64,000 nt of DNA from Pinibacter aurantiacus (GCF_019130065.1 NZ_JAHSPG010000002.1:372001-436000); one strand, 5' to 3'. Numbered from the stretch's first letter, positions 52,026 through 61,553 are shown. Numbers and translations: made by a program. The notes: generated by a model from the sequence alone, not told the origin.

Positions 52026-53345
52026 ATGAACATCGACAAAGTTACCTTCAACGACCTGTCCATTTTTTCTCATGAGGAGGAGTTTTCTCTTTTTCATAAA
52101 TTCAACTTCACGCAAACAACAGATGGTAAAGCGTGGCTGGCGAAATTTTTCTCCGAGCCTTTTACAGATATTGCCCGCATCAGGGAAACGCAACAGATCA
52201 TTAAAACAATTATAGAAAAAGAGGCGCAGTGGCCCACTCAAATTACCAATGGAACTATTATGGTGATTGAGAAATTCTATGATTATGGCATGGACCCATT
52301 GCCCGACCATGCAAATATGGTCAATGCTATTTCCTACAAACTTTTACATGCTCCTGACTACTCTCTTACACGATATTCTGTTACACACTTTGCCGATTTG
52401 GTAAAAGGTTTCATGAAGCTTGTTGAAGTATTCGATAATAGCGATACGCCTAAAATGCTGCGCACTTTTATAACGAGAGCGAAGGATCTCATGAAGCCCG
52501 CGATCATTGATAAGCTGGCGCAAATAGAAAAAGACGTAAAACTTTCTCCGGTGCAAACCGTTTACTTCGGGCACTATTTGAGAAACAGGTACAAGTCATC
52601 AGCAAATGAGCTGATCAATATTTTTGGTCGCATCGATGCATGGTATTCTATGGCGATGGCGGTAAAAAAATTCAACCTTACTTTTCCATCTTTCATCGAA
52701 AGCGAGCAGGCATATCTCGATGCAAAAGATTTGTATCATCCGCTGTTGCCAACGCCTGTTTCATACAATGTAAAGCTTGATACGAGCAATAATTTTCTTT
52801 TTTTAACCGGCGCAAACATGGCGGGGAAAAGCACCTTCATCAAGGCTGTTGGGTCAGCCGTTTACCTTGCACATTTGGGAATGGGCGTGCCTGCAAAGAA
52901 TTTCGAGCTCAGCTTGTTCGACGGCATTTTGAGCAACATTAACGTGAGCGATAATATCGTGAAAGGAGAAAGCTATTTCTTTAACGAAGTGCAGCGCATA
53001 AAGAGAACCATTGAAACCATCAACAACGGTAAAAAATGGCTCGTGCTCATCGATGAACTTTTCAAAGGCACAAATGTGCAGGATGCAATGAAGTGCTCAT
53101 CAACCGTTATCAAAGGATTGATAAGAATTCCTAATTCACTCTTCATACTTTCCACGCATCTCTACGAAATAGGCGAAGAGTTAAAAGTTTTTCCAAACAT
53201 CATCTTCCGTTATTTCGAAACCTCCGTGTCGCAAGATCAACTTGTATTCAATTACCAGTTAAAAGAAGGCATCAGCAACGACAGGCTGGGGTACCTGATT
53301 TTGAAGAGGGAGAAGGTGATTGACTTGCTGGAAAACATTAGGTAG
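52026..53345 (+). CDS. Short MutS-like ATPase
   Basis: A 439-residue protein with the C-terminal MutS ATPase domain: Walker A GANMAGKST at 262-270, then LVLIDELFKGTN (Walker B) near 340 and the DNA-clamp-like helical region before it (about 20-250). The mismatch-recognition and connector domains of MutS1 are absent, and the length fits the MutS-related proteins found in Bacteroidota. It may act in recombination or DNA structure handling rather than mismatch repair. Confidence 0.82.
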   Translation: MNIDKVTFNDLSIFSHEEEFSLFHKFNFTQTTDGKAWLAKFFSEPFTDIARIRETQQIIKTIIEKEAQWPTQITNGTIMVIEKFYDYGMDPLPDHANMVNAISYKLLHAPDYSLTRYSVTHFADLVKGFMKLVEVFDNSDTPKMLRTFITRAKDLMKPAIIDKLAQIEKDVKLSPVQTVYFGHYLRNRYKSSANELINIFGRIDAWYSMAMAVKKFNLTFPSFIESEQAYLDAKDLYHPLLPTPVSYNVKLDTSNNFLFLTGANMAGKSTFIKAVGSAVYLAHLGMGVPAKNFELSLFDGILSNINVSDNIVKGESYFFNEVQRIKRTIETINNGKKWLVLIDELFKGTNVQDAMKCSSTVIKGLIRIPNSLFILSTHLYEIGEELKVFPNIIFRYFETSVSQDQLVFNYQLKEGISNDRLGYLILKREKVIDLLENIR

Positions 53346-53502
53346 TTGAGAGTGGAGAATTGAGAGTTGTTAGTTAGTAGTTGTTAGCCAATTAATGAAA
53401 CGATCTGTCAAAAGGTTAGATACACGTAAAGCCTGGCAATTAACAACAAGCAACTCCATCACAGCGAGCCAACTCTCCACTCTCCACTCTCAATTCTCCA
53501 CT
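53344..53502. repeat. Inverted repeat, words TTGAGAG and GTTGTTAG
   Basis: AGTTGAGAGTGGAGAATTGA and extension (53344-53368) starts at the MutS-like stop codon and pairs with a right arm ending at 53502 (CTCTCCACTCTCAATTCTCC). Between them a GTTGTTAG/CAACAAGCAAC pair forms an inner arm. Confidence 0.85.
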
Positions 53503-53606
53503 GTTCCTGACGCTCTGTCAGTTTTTTACAATTTTTAAAAATTGGAAGGAGATTTGGTAATAAATACATACTTTCAAACTAATTAATAATCAGAAAGGAA
53601 ATACGT

Positions 53607-54302
53607 ATGAATTTTCAAAAAGAATTTGAGAAATATGCCGTTAAACATCGGGGTATTTCCAGCAATACACTAAACGATTATAATAAGTACCAGGTTAATA
53701 ATCTTACTCCAAATATTATAGAGGAAAGGCCCATGAACATCGCGGTTATGGATGTATACAGCCGTTTGATGATGGACCGTATTATTTTCCTTGGTTACCC
53801 TATTAATGACGAAGTGGCAAACATCATTACTGCCCAGTTGCTATTCATGGAAAGCACTGACCGCGGCCGTGATATTCAAATGTATATCAATAGCCCCGGC
53901 GGTAGCGTTTACTCCGGCATGGCGGTTTACGATACAATGCAATTCATCACTCCGGATGTGTCTACCATTTGTATAGGCATGGCGGCTTCAATGGGCGCGG
54001 TGCTGATGTGTGCCGGAACAAAAGGCAAGCGTACAGCGCTTAAACACAGCCGTATCATGATACACCAGCCAAGCGGCGGCATCGGCGGTCAGGCCAGCGA
54101 TATCGAAATCACTGTAAATGAGATCAGAAAACTGAAAAAAGAATTGTATGAAGTGATCTCTCTACACACTGGGAAACCAATAAAACAAGTAGAAAAAGAC
54201 AGCGACCGCGACTACTGGTTGACTTCATTCGAGGCAAAAGAATACGGTCTGGTAGACGAAGTATTATTGGTAAACCCTCGCAAAGAAGCAAAAGAAAGCT
54301 AA
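53607..54302 (+). CDS. clpP: ATP-dependent Clp protease proteolytic subunit, first copy
   Basis: A 231-residue serine peptidase with the ClpP triad: Ser in IGMAASMGAVL (near 128), His in MIHQPSGGIGG (near 153) and Asp in DSDRDYWL (near 202). It has an N-terminal extension of about 35 residues relative to typical ClpP. It forms the protease chamber with ClpX or another AAA+ unfoldase. It is directly followed, after a repeat, by a second clpP and then clpX. Confidence 0.93.
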   Translation: MNFQKEFEKYAVKHRGISSNTLNDYNKYQVNNLTPNIIEERPMNIAVMDVYSRLMMDRIIFLGYPINDEVANIITAQLLFMESTDRGRDIQMYINSPGGSVYSGMAVYDTMQFITPDVSTICIGMAASMGAVLMCAGTKGKRTALKHSRIMIHQPSGGIGGQASDIEITVNEIRKLKKELYEVISLHTGKPIKQVEKDSDRDYWLTSFEAKEYGLVDEVLLVNPRKEAKES

Positions 54303-54306
54303 AGAA

Positions 54307-54452
54307 GTTTTAAGTAGTAAGTAATAAGTTTTGAGTTGAGAAAGCAGCTTTGAACTTATGTCGAGAGCTTCTGGTTATAATTTTTGACCTTCTTCACAAC
54401 TTATTACTTATAACTCAAAACTTATAACTCATAACTTAAAACTCATAACTCA
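54307..54452. repeat. Inverted repeat, words AAGTAATAAG and TTTTGAG
   Basis: A left arm of AGTTTTAAGTAGTAAGTAAT and extension (54307-54340) pairs with a right arm of TTATTACTTATAACTCAAAA and repeated ATAACTC units (54400-54452). The right arm ends 2 bp before the second clpP start. Confidence 0.83.
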
Positions 54453-54454
54453 AG

Positions 54455-55087
54455 ATGAATTATTCAAAATATATAGCGCCACTTAGAATGGACGATGAAG
54501 AGGAAGAAAAACCAGAAGAAGGCAGAAGAGATGAGCTGATAATGCTTAACAAAAGACTGGAACAGCTTTTCTTCGAAAAAAGAGCCGTTTATTTATGGGG
54601 CGTCGTTGACGATAAATCCGCACGTGAAGTAACTACTAAAATGTTGTTGCTCGATGCAGATAAACCAGGTGAAGAAATTAAATTTTACATCAATAGCCCG
54701 GGTGGAATGGTAACCAGCGGTATGGTTATTTATGACACTATGCGAATGATCAAAAGTCCGGTAAGCACCATTTGTATGGGCTTGGCAGCCTCAATGGGTT
54801 CCATCTTGTTGAGCGGCGGTACCAAAGGACGCAGGTTCATTTACGAACACGGGGAAGTAATGATCCACCAACCTAGCCTTGGCGGTTTTATGCAGGGCGT
54901 GAGCGCTGACCTGGAAATTCAGGCAAAGCAAACAAGAAAGGTAAAAGAGATCGGCGCGAAGATCCTGGCTGACAACTGCGGCAAGACCGTGGCACAAATT
55001 ATGAAGGACTTTGACCGTGATTACTGGATGGATGCTAAAGAATCTATTGAATACGGCATTGTGGACGGCGTATTGGACAAACTATAA
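54455..55087 (+). CDS. clpP: ATP-dependent Clp protease proteolytic subunit, second copy
   Basis: A 210-residue ClpP paralogue with an intact triad: Ser in MGLAASMGSILL (near 109), His in MIHQPSLGGF (near 134) and Asp in DFDRDYWM (near 184). The N-terminus (MNYSKYIAPLRMDDEEEEKP and on) carries an unusual acidic run not seen in the first copy. The two copies differ strongly outside the catalytic core, so they are paralogues that may form mixed or separate complexes. Confidence 0.93.
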   Translation: MNYSKYIAPLRMDDEEEEKPEEGRRDELIMLNKRLEQLFFEKRAVYLWGVVDDKSAREVTTKMLLLDADKPGEEIKFYINSPGGMVTSGMVIYDTMRMIKSPVSTICMGLAASMGSILLSGGTKGRRFIYEHGEVMIHQPSLGGFMQGVSADLEIQAKQTRKVKEIGAKILADNCGKTVAQIMKDFDRDYWMDAKESIEYGIVDGVLDKL

Positions 55088-55130
55088 TTTTGTCTATTTT
55101 TTAAAGTGTTGACAACTAATTAGGTATATA

Positions 55131-55159
55131 AAAAACCGCTGCTTATTGCAGCGGTTTTT
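55131..55159 (+). terminator. Intrinsic terminator after the second clpP
   Basis: AAAAACCGCTGC (55131-55142) and GCAGCGGTTTTT (55148-55159) form a perfect 12-bp stem with a 5-nt loop and a T run. It separates the clpP transcript from clpX. Confidence 0.92.
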
Positions 55160-55221
55160 TGCCTATTATTGTCGTATTACGGGGGAATCGCATTCACCCC
55201 ACCGGGAATAATCCCTAAAAG

Positions 55222-55251
55222 TTGCTTATCCGCAACTATTGGGTAACTTTG
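55222..55251 (+). promoter_or_regulatory. Promoter of clpX
   Basis: TTG at 55222-55224, 19-bp spacer and TAACTTTG at 55244-55251, 22 bp before the start codon at 55274. It is the best match to the TTG-N19-TAnnTTTG pattern in the window. Confidence 0.65.
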
Positions 55252-55273
55252 TAAAACTGATATAAACTAATAA

Positions 55274-56515
55274 ATGGCTAAAAACACTTTACATTGTTCT
55301 TTTTGCGGGCGCAGCAGGGATGAAGTGAAAATCCTTATTGCGGGACAGGAAGGACACATATGTGAAAACTGCGTGGAGCACGCCCGTGAGATTATTGAGC
55401 AGGAGCTGATGATCCGTACCGATGCTACCATTTCCTCATCATCTTTTAAACTAACGGTTAAGAAACCGGTTGAAATAAAGAGATACCTCGACGAATACGT
55501 GATTGGACAGGATGATGCTAAAAAAATACTTGCAGTTGCGGTATACAACCACTACAAGCGTCTGCAGCAGAAAACAGGCACAGAAGGTGAAGTAGAAATT
55601 GAGAAAAGTAACATCGTAATGGTGGGCGAAACCGGAACCGGTAAAACCCTGTTGGCGAAAACAATTGCCAAATTGTTGAATGTTCCTTTTGCGATCGTTG
55701 ATGCAACTGTATTTACAGAAGCCGGTTATGTAGGTGAAGATGTTGAAAGCATTCTTACCCGTTTGCTGCAGGTTTGTAACTATGATGTCGCCGCAGCAGA
55801 AAGAGGAATCGTTTACATAGATGAGCTTGATAAAATTGCCCGTAAAGGCGATAACCCTTCCATTACCCGTGATGTAAGTGGAGAAGGTGTTCAACAAGGT
55901 TTGCTGAAACTTTTGGAGGGAACCGATGTACTGGTACCACCACAAGGCGGACGTAAACACCCTGAGCAAAAACTGATCAAACTAAATACACACAATATAT
56001 TGTTCATTTGTGGTGGCGCATTTGATGGCGTTGACAAAATCATTTCACGCAGGGTAAATACCAATGCGATTGGTTTCAATGTAAACAAAGAGCACCAGGA
56101 AGCAGCAAGAAAGAATTTACTGCAATATGTGAACGCGCAGGATTTGAAGAGTTTTGGTTTAATACCAGAGTTGTTGGGACGTTTGCCTGTTGTAACTTAT
56201 CTGAATCCGCTGGACACTACAACACTTCGCTCAATTCTTACAGAGCCTAAAAACTCACTTTCAAAACAATACAAGAAATTGTTTGAATTGGAAGGAATTG
56301 AGTTGGCAATCGATGACGATGTATATGATTTCATGGTAGAAAAAGCAATGGAATACAAGTTGGGTGCGAGAGGATTGCGTTCTATCTGCGAAAGCATTTT
56401 AACTGACGCCATGTTCGAACTGCCATCAAGCAAAGAAACCAAGTTCCATCTTACGCTTGAGTATGCGAAGAAGAAATTTGACAAGAGCAAGATGAGCTTG
56501 TTGAAAGTAGCTTAA
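55274..56515 (+). CDS. clpX: ATP-dependent Clp protease ATP-binding subunit ClpX
   Basis: A 413-residue ClpX with the N-terminal zinc-binding domain ([12 protein letters not shown] and ICENC, near residues 6-35), Walker A GETGTGKT near 117 and Walker B YIDELDKI, plus the ClpX-specific loop for tag recognition. It unfolds substrates and feeds them to ClpP. Transcription starts from its own promoter after the clpP terminator. Confidence 0.96.
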   Translation: MAKNTLHCSFCGRSRDEVKILIAGQEGHICENCVEHAREIIEQELMIRTDATISSSSFKLTVKKPVEIKRYLDEYVIGQDDAKKILAVAVYNHYKRLQQKTGTEGEVEIEKSNIVMVGETGTGKTLLAKTIAKLLNVPFAIVDATVFTEAGYVGEDVESILTRLLQVCNYDVAAAERGIVYIDELDKIARKGDNPSITRDVSGEGVQQGLLKLLEGTDVLVPPQGGRKHPEQKLIKLNTHNILFICGGAFDGVDKIISRRVNTNAIGFNVNKEHQEAARKNLLQYVNAQDLKSFGLIPELLGRLPVVTYLNPLDTTTLRSILTEPKNSLSKQYKKLFELEGIELAIDDDVYDFMVEKAMEYKLGARGLRSICESILTDAMFELPSSKETKFHLTLEYAKKKFDKSKMSLLKVA

Positions 56516-56531
56516 GAATAAGATTTTTGAT

Positions 56532-56618
56532 GTGCGGTGTACGAAGTGCGATGTACGAAATGTTTTTGGTGCTGTTAGCTTAATGACTTTCGTACATCGT
56601 ACTTCGTACACCGTACAC
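56532..56618. repeat. Inverted repeat, word GTACGAAGTGCG
   Basis: GTGCGGTGTACGAAGTGCGA and extension (56532-56560) pairs with TTTCGTACATCGTACTTCGT and extension (56588-56618). It lies between clpX and the small 57-residue gene. Confidence 0.86.
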
Positions 56619-56648
56619 GTTTAACTGAGAGATAAAAACTTTAAACAT

Positions 56649-56822
56649 ATGGACGAACTGATTAAACAATTAATGGCAGAAGGTTTGACAGAACAACAGG
56701 CTTACAAAGCGATTGAAGTAATTAAGAATTTTGCAAAGAAGAAATTCCCTTTATTCGGCGGAGCACTTGATAAATTGTTCGACAAATACGGTCCTAGTGA
56801 GGAAGAAGATTTTATGCCGTAA
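56649..56822 (+). CDS. Conserved small protein downstream of clpX
   Basis: A 57-residue protein starting at the ATG at 56649 (MDELIKQLMAEGLTEQQAYK start) and ending with an acidic tail (PSEEEDF). The rest is helical and amphipathic, with an FPLFGGALDKLF stretch. I do not recognise a named family. It lies 130 bp downstream of clpX and is followed by a strong terminator, so it is a real transcribed gene rather than an accidental frame. Confidence 0.6.
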   Translation: MDELIKQLMAEGLTEQQAYKAIEVIKNFAKKKFPLFGGALDKLFDKYGPSEEEDFMP

Positions 56823-56843
56823 TAGAATCCTCTCAAGAAAAAG

Positions 56844-56873
56844 AAAAGCTGCAACTTCTGTTGCAGCTTTTTT
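56844..56873 (+). terminator. Intrinsic terminator after the small gene
   Basis: AAAAGCTGCAAC (56844-56855) and GTTGCAGCTTTT (56860-56871), with extra T, form a stem with a 4-nt loop. It ends the 57-residue gene's transcript. Confidence 0.88.
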
Positions 56874-56899
56874 ATTTATGGTCAGATCTTGTGTAAAAA

Positions 56900-57271
56900 T
56901 TAGAACTGTCCGTGCTTTAAAAAGTGCGAAGGATCGCTTAATGCAGCAGCACCCGCAATAATAATTATAGCAATTACGAACAGCAGATACAATGCTGAAA
57001 GAATGATTCCTACAATAGCACAAACGCGGCCAGCTTTCAAATTGTTATAAGATGAAGGTATGTACAGCGAAGGGTTAGCATTATAAAGTGCCATGTCTTT
57101 TTTTGCAAGAATCAGCGCAATGATACTTGTAATAAGGCCCACAATGCCATAACAAAAACATCCTACAATTGAAATGATACCCAGCACAAGGACTGCTGTT
57201 GCATTGGGCAATGGTGTTTGTTGGAAATTCAAAAAGTTCTGTTCTTGGTTTGGTTCCTGGAAGTTTTCCAT
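56900..57271 (-). CDS. CCC-motif (DUF4190-like) membrane protein
   Basis: A 123-residue protein with two membrane helices (about 24-58 and 83-108), the first containing GIISIVGCFCYGIVG, and an N-terminal Gln/Asn-rich tail. It resembles the small DUF4190-like two-helix membrane proteins with a Cys-rich first helix. Function unknown. It starts 3 bp after the stop of the DUF2752 gene. Confidence 0.78.
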   Translation of the reverse strand: MENFQEPNQEQNFLNFQQTPLPNATAVLVLGIISIVGCFCYGIVGLITSIIALILAKKDMALYNANPSLYIPSSYNNLKAGRVCAIVGIILSALYLLFVIAIIIIAGAAALSDPSHFLKHGQF

Positions 57272-57274
57272 CAG

Positions 57275-57601
57275 TTAAAAGGTTTTAAAATTGTTGATTG
57301 TTTTAAAAATATAAGATGAAATAATAATTACCGCGCAAAACAAGTGCGAATATTTAAGCACGGTTCCGCCGGCGCTAAATTTAAATCGAAGATGCAATAT
57401 AAGAAAGCAAATGGTTAGAATTATTGGGATGGTTGCCGGATACATCTGCAAACTTTCGGCTAGATCACCTTTCAGCAGGTAGATCACGCTTCTTTGCAAG
57501 CCACAACCCGGACAATCTATATGCAGGAATTTTTTTGAAGGACAAGCCAGCATATGGCTTTGCAGCCAATTGATGAAAGTGCTATAGATGGAGGTCTGCA
57601 A
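57275..57601 (-). CDS. DUF2752 membrane protein
   Basis: A 108-residue protein with the DUF2752 signature HIDCPGCGLQRSVIYLLKGD near residues 27-46 and two hydrophobic segments following. It is the first gene of a two-gene unit with the CCC-motif membrane protein. No function is known. Confidence 0.85.
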   Translation of the reverse strand: MQTSIYSTFINWLQSHMLACPSKKFLHIDCPGCGLQRSVIYLLKGDLAESLQMYPATIPIILTICFLILHLRFKFSAGGTVLKYSHLFCAVIIISSYIFKTINNFKTF

Positions 57602-57652
57602 GGGCGCTTTTGTTGAGGCCGCAAAATAAGGAACAATTAGGAATCAGAAACC

Positions 57653-57739
57653 AGGAATTAGAAATTAGGAGTTAGGAATCAGAAAGAATGGTGAAACTGC
57701 TTTGCATGGCTATATTCTAATTTCTAATTCCTAACTTCT
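57653..57739. repeat. Inverted repeat, word GGAATTAG
   Basis: AGGAATTAGAAATTAGGAGT and extension (57653-57678) pairs with TTCTAATTTCTAATTCCTAA and extension (57715-57739). Confidence 0.84.
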
Positions 57740-57768
57740 AAAAAAATGCCCTCTTAGAAAAAAGGGCA
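57740..57768 (-). terminator. Terminator downstream of the acyl-CoA dehydrogenase gene
   Basis: Read on the minus strand, TGCCCT and AGGGCA form a stem around an A/T-rich loop (57747-57768), followed by seven T (57740-57746). It should end the acyl-CoA dehydrogenase transcript. Confidence 0.75.
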
Positions 57769-57796
57769 CGAATTATAGTAAGCAATCGTAGAAAAC

Positions 57797-58936
57797 CTAT
57801 TTTAAAGCCTCACGGGCTATGACAATCTTTTGAATTTCTGAAGTGCCTTCACCGATGGTACAAAGCTTGGCATCGCGGTAATATTTTTCTGCAGGGAAAT
57901 CTTTTGTGTAGCCATACCCACCGAAAATCTGTACGGCTTCTGTAGCGGCTTTTACGGCAATTTCACTGGCGTAATATTTTGCCATCGCAGCCTTTTGGGT
58001 CACCGGCAAATGTTTTGTTTTAAGATCACAGGCTTGTTGGGTCAATAGTTCCGCAGCTGTTATCTCCGTGGCAAGATCTGCCAGTTTAAAGCTGATTCCC
58101 TGGAAGTGCGAAATGGGTTTATTGAATTGATGGCGCTCTTTGGAATATTGCAAAGCGCATTCGTAAGCACCTTTGGCAATACCAAGACTAAGCGCCGCAA
58201 TTGAAATACGTCCGCCGTCCAGGACTTTCATCGCTTGATGAAAACCGTTGCCTTCACTTCCCAGAACGTTTTGATCAGGAATGAAGCAATTATCGAAGAT
58301 CATTTCGGCGGTTTCGCTGGCACGCATGCCCAGCTTGTTCTCCTTCTTTCCACCGGAAAATCCCGGTGTTCCTCTTTCAACTATAAAAGCAGTGGCATTA
58401 TTGTGCTGGCGCGGTTCGCCGGTTCTCGCAATTACAACCGCTACGTCGCCGCTTTTGCCGTGAGTGATCCATGATTTGGTACCATTTAGCAGCCAGCCGC
58501 CTTCCTGTTTTACCGCTACCGTTTGCATATTTCCCGCATCGCTGCCGGTGTTGGGTTCTGTAAGTCCCCAGGCACCGAGCCATTCTCCGGAAGCAAGCAA
58601 CGGAAGATATTTCTTCTTCTGCGTTTCATTGGCAAAGGCCAAAATGTGGCCAGTGCACAAAGAGTTGTGTGCGGCAAGGCTCAGGCCAATACCACCACAG
58701 ACTTTGGATATCTCCTGTATCACAACAATGTACTCGGCATACGACAGTCCTGAGCCACCGTACTCTTCAGGGACCAAAACGCCCATGAAGCCCAGTTTAC
58801 CCATTTCTTTAAATATGTCTGCAGGAAAATGTTGACTTTCATCCCACTCAGAAACGTGGGGTTTTATGTATCGGAGCGCAAAATCTCTGGCCGTCTGCGC
58901 TACTTGTATTGTGAGATCCTGTGTATCAAAATTCAT
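57797..58936 (-). CDS. Acyl-CoA dehydrogenase
   Basis: I choose the ATG at 58936 (379 residues, starting MNFDTQDL); the frame continues 17 codons upstream without conserved features. The FAD-binding [17 protein letters not shown] (near residue 133) and C-terminal catalytic region [20 protein letters not shown] (near 340-360) match the family. It oxidises an acyl-CoA to the 2-enoyl-CoA in fatty acid or branched-chain amino acid breakdown. It is not adjacent to other beta-oxidation genes. Confidence 0.93.
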   Translation of the reverse strand: MNFDTQDLTIQVAQTARDFALRYIKPHVSEWDESQHFPADIFKEMGKLGFMGVLVPEEYGGSGLSYAEYIVVIQEISKVCGGIGLSLAAHNSLCTGHILAFANETQKKKYLPLLASGEWLGAWGLTEPNTGSDAGNMQTVAVKQEGGWLLNGTKSWITHGKSGDVAVVIARTGEPRQHNNATAFIVERGTPGFSGGKKENKLGMRASETAEMIFDNCFIPDQNVLGSEGNGFHQAMKVLDGGRISIAALSLGIAKGAYECALQYSKERHQFNKPISHFQGISFKLADLATEITAAELLTQQACDLKTKHLPVTQKAAMAKYYASEIAVKAATEAVQIFGGYGYTKDFPAEKYYRDAKLCTIGEGTSEIQKIVIAREALK

Positions 58937-59101
58937 AAGCAAGCAATCGTGGTTTAAAAAAAACAAGCAATCGTTAATGGCAAGCAACCAGAGAATAATG
59001 CAATTGTCAGCCGTTCATGTCTGACAATATATAGTAAGCAAATCGTTAAAGGCATTGCAATATAGAAACTATTTCAATAGAAACTAACATTCGTTAGTAA
59101 T

Positions 59102-60037
59102 TTATTTTATTGACACATATGGATAAATTTTTTTATAGTCGTCCTCAGATATCAAGGCAATCTTTCGAAGGTCCTCAATGGATTGAAATTCATTGTGTTG
59201 AGAGCGGTATTGCACAATTGCGTTGGCAATTTTCCAGCCTATGTAAGGGTGTTGTTTTAGGTCATTTGCCGTGGCAACATTAATATTTATCTGTTTTATA
59301 CCGCCCTTTCCAACAGTTAGATAACTGCTTATTTTTTGAAAAGTAGAATCAGGCAAACGGTACGTTTCTGCTATCTGGCTCACATCGCTGAATCCTCCCA
59401 ATTTTTCCCGGAAGTTAACTATGCGCTGGGGAAGCTTGCTGCCAATTCCCTGCAGTGATTTCAGCAGATTGGTGTCGGCGCTATTAACATCAATAATGGA
59501 AAGTTTCTTCTCCGATTTTGTGGCAACACGATCTTTATGCATGTCAGTTTTATATGTCTCCGCGTCATCGATTCTAACATATGGAATAAGCCTTTGTGCA
59601 TCTGCTTCCCTGAGGCTATATATTTTTAAGAGGTCCTCCGGCTTTCTGAATTTTCCCCCTTTCGATACGTAGTTGAGAATTGTATGGATATTTTTTTCGT
59701 TTAACCCAAGCCGTTGCCAATCTGATTGCGACGCTGTGTTTGGGTCAAAATAAAACAGCTCGCCATGTGTGGGAGTTTTATCGTTGTTAAAATCGCGGTA
59801 ATCTTTTTTCTCATAGTGACTATTGTAATCAGAGCGGGTCTCCTTTTTGGTTTGTAGTTTTGCTACCTGTTCCTTGAAATCCTTTACGACTGCATCATCC
59901 GGAGGACCAGGATTTGAAAAAAAGGCGGGCAATAGAAAGACAATAACAACTATTATCAGCAGAACAATTACTCCAATTCTTTCTTTTTTAGTGAAAGAAA
60001 AATAATCCTTCCACCATTTTTTGTTTGTAAACGGCAT
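59102..60037 (-). CDS. Helix-hairpin-helix protein with an N-terminal membrane helix
   Basis: A 311-residue protein with a transmembrane segment at about residues 20-40 after a charged tip, then a Lys/Asp-rich linker, then repeated helix-hairpin-helix motifs, for example LGLNEKNIHTILNYVSKGGK and GIGSKLPQRIVNFREKLGG, ending in a third motif. This resembles ComEA-type DNA-binding proteins but is longer. A DNA uptake or processing role is plausible but not shown. Single gene. Confidence 0.82.
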   Translation of the reverse strand: MPFTNKKWWKDYFSFTKKERIGVIVLLIIVVIVFLLPAFFSNPGPPDDAVVKDFKEQVAKLQTKKETRSDYNSHYEKKDYRDFNNDKTPTHGELFYFDPNTASQSDWQRLGLNEKNIHTILNYVSKGGKFRKPEDLLKIYSLREADAQRLIPYVRIDDAETYKTDMHKDRVATKSEKKLSIIDVNSADTNLLKSLQGIGSKLPQRIVNFREKLGGFSDVSQIAETYRLPDSTFQKISSYLTVGKGGIKQININVATANDLKQHPYIGWKIANAIVQYRSQHNEFQSIEDLRKIALISEDDYKKIYPYVSIK

Positions 60038-60468
60038 ACAGAAAATGAATGTTTGAGAATGTTATTCAAGGTCTGTACCGGTCGGCAGGTTGGAGATGCA
60101 ATGATAAATTGTTTGCGGATGTTTGACTAATTTATTTTCGTGTAGTGGTTGCCGTTAAATAATAACTGAGAGAATTTAACCTGTTTCTTTACCACTGAGA
60201 CACTAAGGACACTAAGTTTCACTAAGAGAATCCTAAGCGAGGCTTAGTGTCCTTAGCGCCTTAGTGGTAAAACTTGAGATGTAAAGTAATCTCCGGGAGG
60301 TTGCTGAGATTGCTTCGCCCTGTTCTTGACTGTCTGTCTTTGCCTTTGTTACTTGGCTATTCGTCCTCTGCCGGTCTCGCAATGACGTGCTGTCTTGTTG
60401 ACCAATCACAGAAAGAATGGAAAATTGTTTCGAGGACAGTCGCACATAGGCTTCAGTTATTCAGTTAC
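60038..60468. other. 431-bp intergenic region without a gene
   Basis: It contains a repeat of the CACTAAGG word (60191-60268, separate entry), a lone right arm of the CTCGCAATGACG type (60371-60387), and an AGTTATTCAGTTACTC stretch (60450-60478) that runs into the 3' end of the MBL gene. No supported frame. Confidence 0.65.
60191..60268. repeat. Inverted repeat, word CACTAAGG
   Basis: ACCACTGAGACACTAAGGAC and extension (60191-60216) pairs with CTTAGTGTCCTTAGCGCCTT and extension (60243-60268). A lone right arm of the same word occurs at about 10828-10863. Confidence 0.86.
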
Positions 60469-61266
60469 TCAGTTATTCAACTCCGTCTCTTCCCGCTGCA
60501 GCTTCAATCCATCATACGCCAAATGCATGCCGGGCGGCAACTCCGCAGTAACTTCTTCGTGCTTGCCGAGCTGGTGGCTGATGTGTGTGAAATAAGCCTG
60601 GGGCACATGTAGTTCGTGCGTCAGATCAATCGCTTCCTGTAGTGTATAATGCGAAATGTGCTTTTCTTTTCTCAGCGCATTCACCACCAGAATGTCGCTG
60701 CCTTTGATTTTTTCCTTTTCGCTATCCTCGATTCTGTTGGCATCGGTGATATAAGTAAAATTGCCAAAGCGGAATCCGAGCACCGGCATTTTCAAATGCC
60801 AAACTGTGATTGGGATAATTGGAATATCGCCCACCATAAAGGGAGATCCATCAATGGTGTTGAGTTTTATTTCGGGAAGACCGGGGTATTTAAAATCGGA
60901 AAAGGCATATGGAAACTCGCGAATGATCACCTCCTGGGTCATTTCGTTCGCATATACCTGCATTTCTTTTTTATAAAAATAGTTATAGGCGCGAATGTCG
61001 TCCAGGCCGGCAACGTGGTCCTTATGCGGGTGAGTAAACACAACTGCGTCCAGCTGCATTACGTGTTCACGCAGCATCTGGTACCGAAAATCTGGGGTGG
61101 TATCCACTACCAATGTTGTTTTGGCGGAGCGTATCAACACGCTGCTGCGCAATCTTTTATCTTTTTTATCGGTGGACGTACAAACGGCGCAAGTGCAGCC
61201 AATCATTGGAACACCATTACTGGTGCCTGTTCCAAGAAATGTTATTGTAAGAGGAGGACATGTCAC
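60469..61266 (-). CDS. MBL-fold metallo-hydrolase
   Basis: The open frame runs upstream to 61356, but residues 1-30 of that extension come from the TTTGAAAA repeat, so I place the start at a GTG at 61266 (265 residues). The metal site is THPHKDHVAG (H-x-H-x-D-H) near residues 76-85, with GTGTSNGVPMIGC near 12-24. Such PhnP/ribonuclease Z-like hydrolases act on phosphodiesters or lactones; a specific substrate is not evident. Confidence 0.85.
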   Translation of the reverse strand: MTCPPLTITFLGTGTSNGVPMIGCTCAVCTSTDKKDKRLRSSVLIRSAKTTLVVDTTPDFRYQMLREHVMQLDAVVFTHPHKDHVAGLDDIRAYNYFYKKEMQVYANEMTQEVIIREFPYAFSDFKYPGLPEIKLNTIDGSPFMVGDIPIIPITVWHLKMPVLGFRFGNFTYITDANRIEDSEKEKIKGSDILVVNALRKEKHISHYTLQEAIDLTHELHVPQAYFTHISHQLGKHEEVTAELPPGMHLAYDGLKLQREETELNN

Positions 61267-61299
61267 AAGCGAATTTAATAAAGAATCGGGAATGGTGGG

Positions 61300-61553
61300 G
61301 TAATTTGAAAATTTGAGGATTTGAAAATTTGAAAATGCTTTCCGCGCATAAGCCAAAAAATATTCTTACGCCTTGAATATTCAAGATGAATCTGAGTAGT
61401 TACTCATGAAAAAAAAGGTGGCTCGCAATGAGCCACCTTTTGATAATAGTTATCTTTTCACATTCAAATAATTCAGCAAGACTGTATAAACTTGTTTGTG
61501 GGTAAACGCAGAAAGCATTTTCAAATTTTCAAATCCTCAAATTTTCAAATTAT
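61300..61553. repeat. Inverted repeat, word TTTGAAAA
   Basis: The left arm at 61300-61336 uses AATTTGAAAATTTGAGGATT words; the right arm at about 61517-61553 uses TTTTCAAATTTTCAAATCCT words. A terminator lies in the loop. The left arm forms the N-terminal extension of the MBL-gene frame. Confidence 0.84.
61410..61441 (-). terminator. Intrinsic terminator downstream of the 90-residue protein gene
   Basis: AAAAGGTGGCTC and GAGCCACCTTTT pair around CGCAAT with A/T runs on both sides (61410-61441). On the minus strand it follows the gene at 61550-61822. Confidence 0.85.

Noticed and set aside
60649-61278. 209-residue frame on the plus strand
   Set aside because: Antisense to the MBL-fold gene with its H-x-H-x-D-H site; it reads as a shadow frame.
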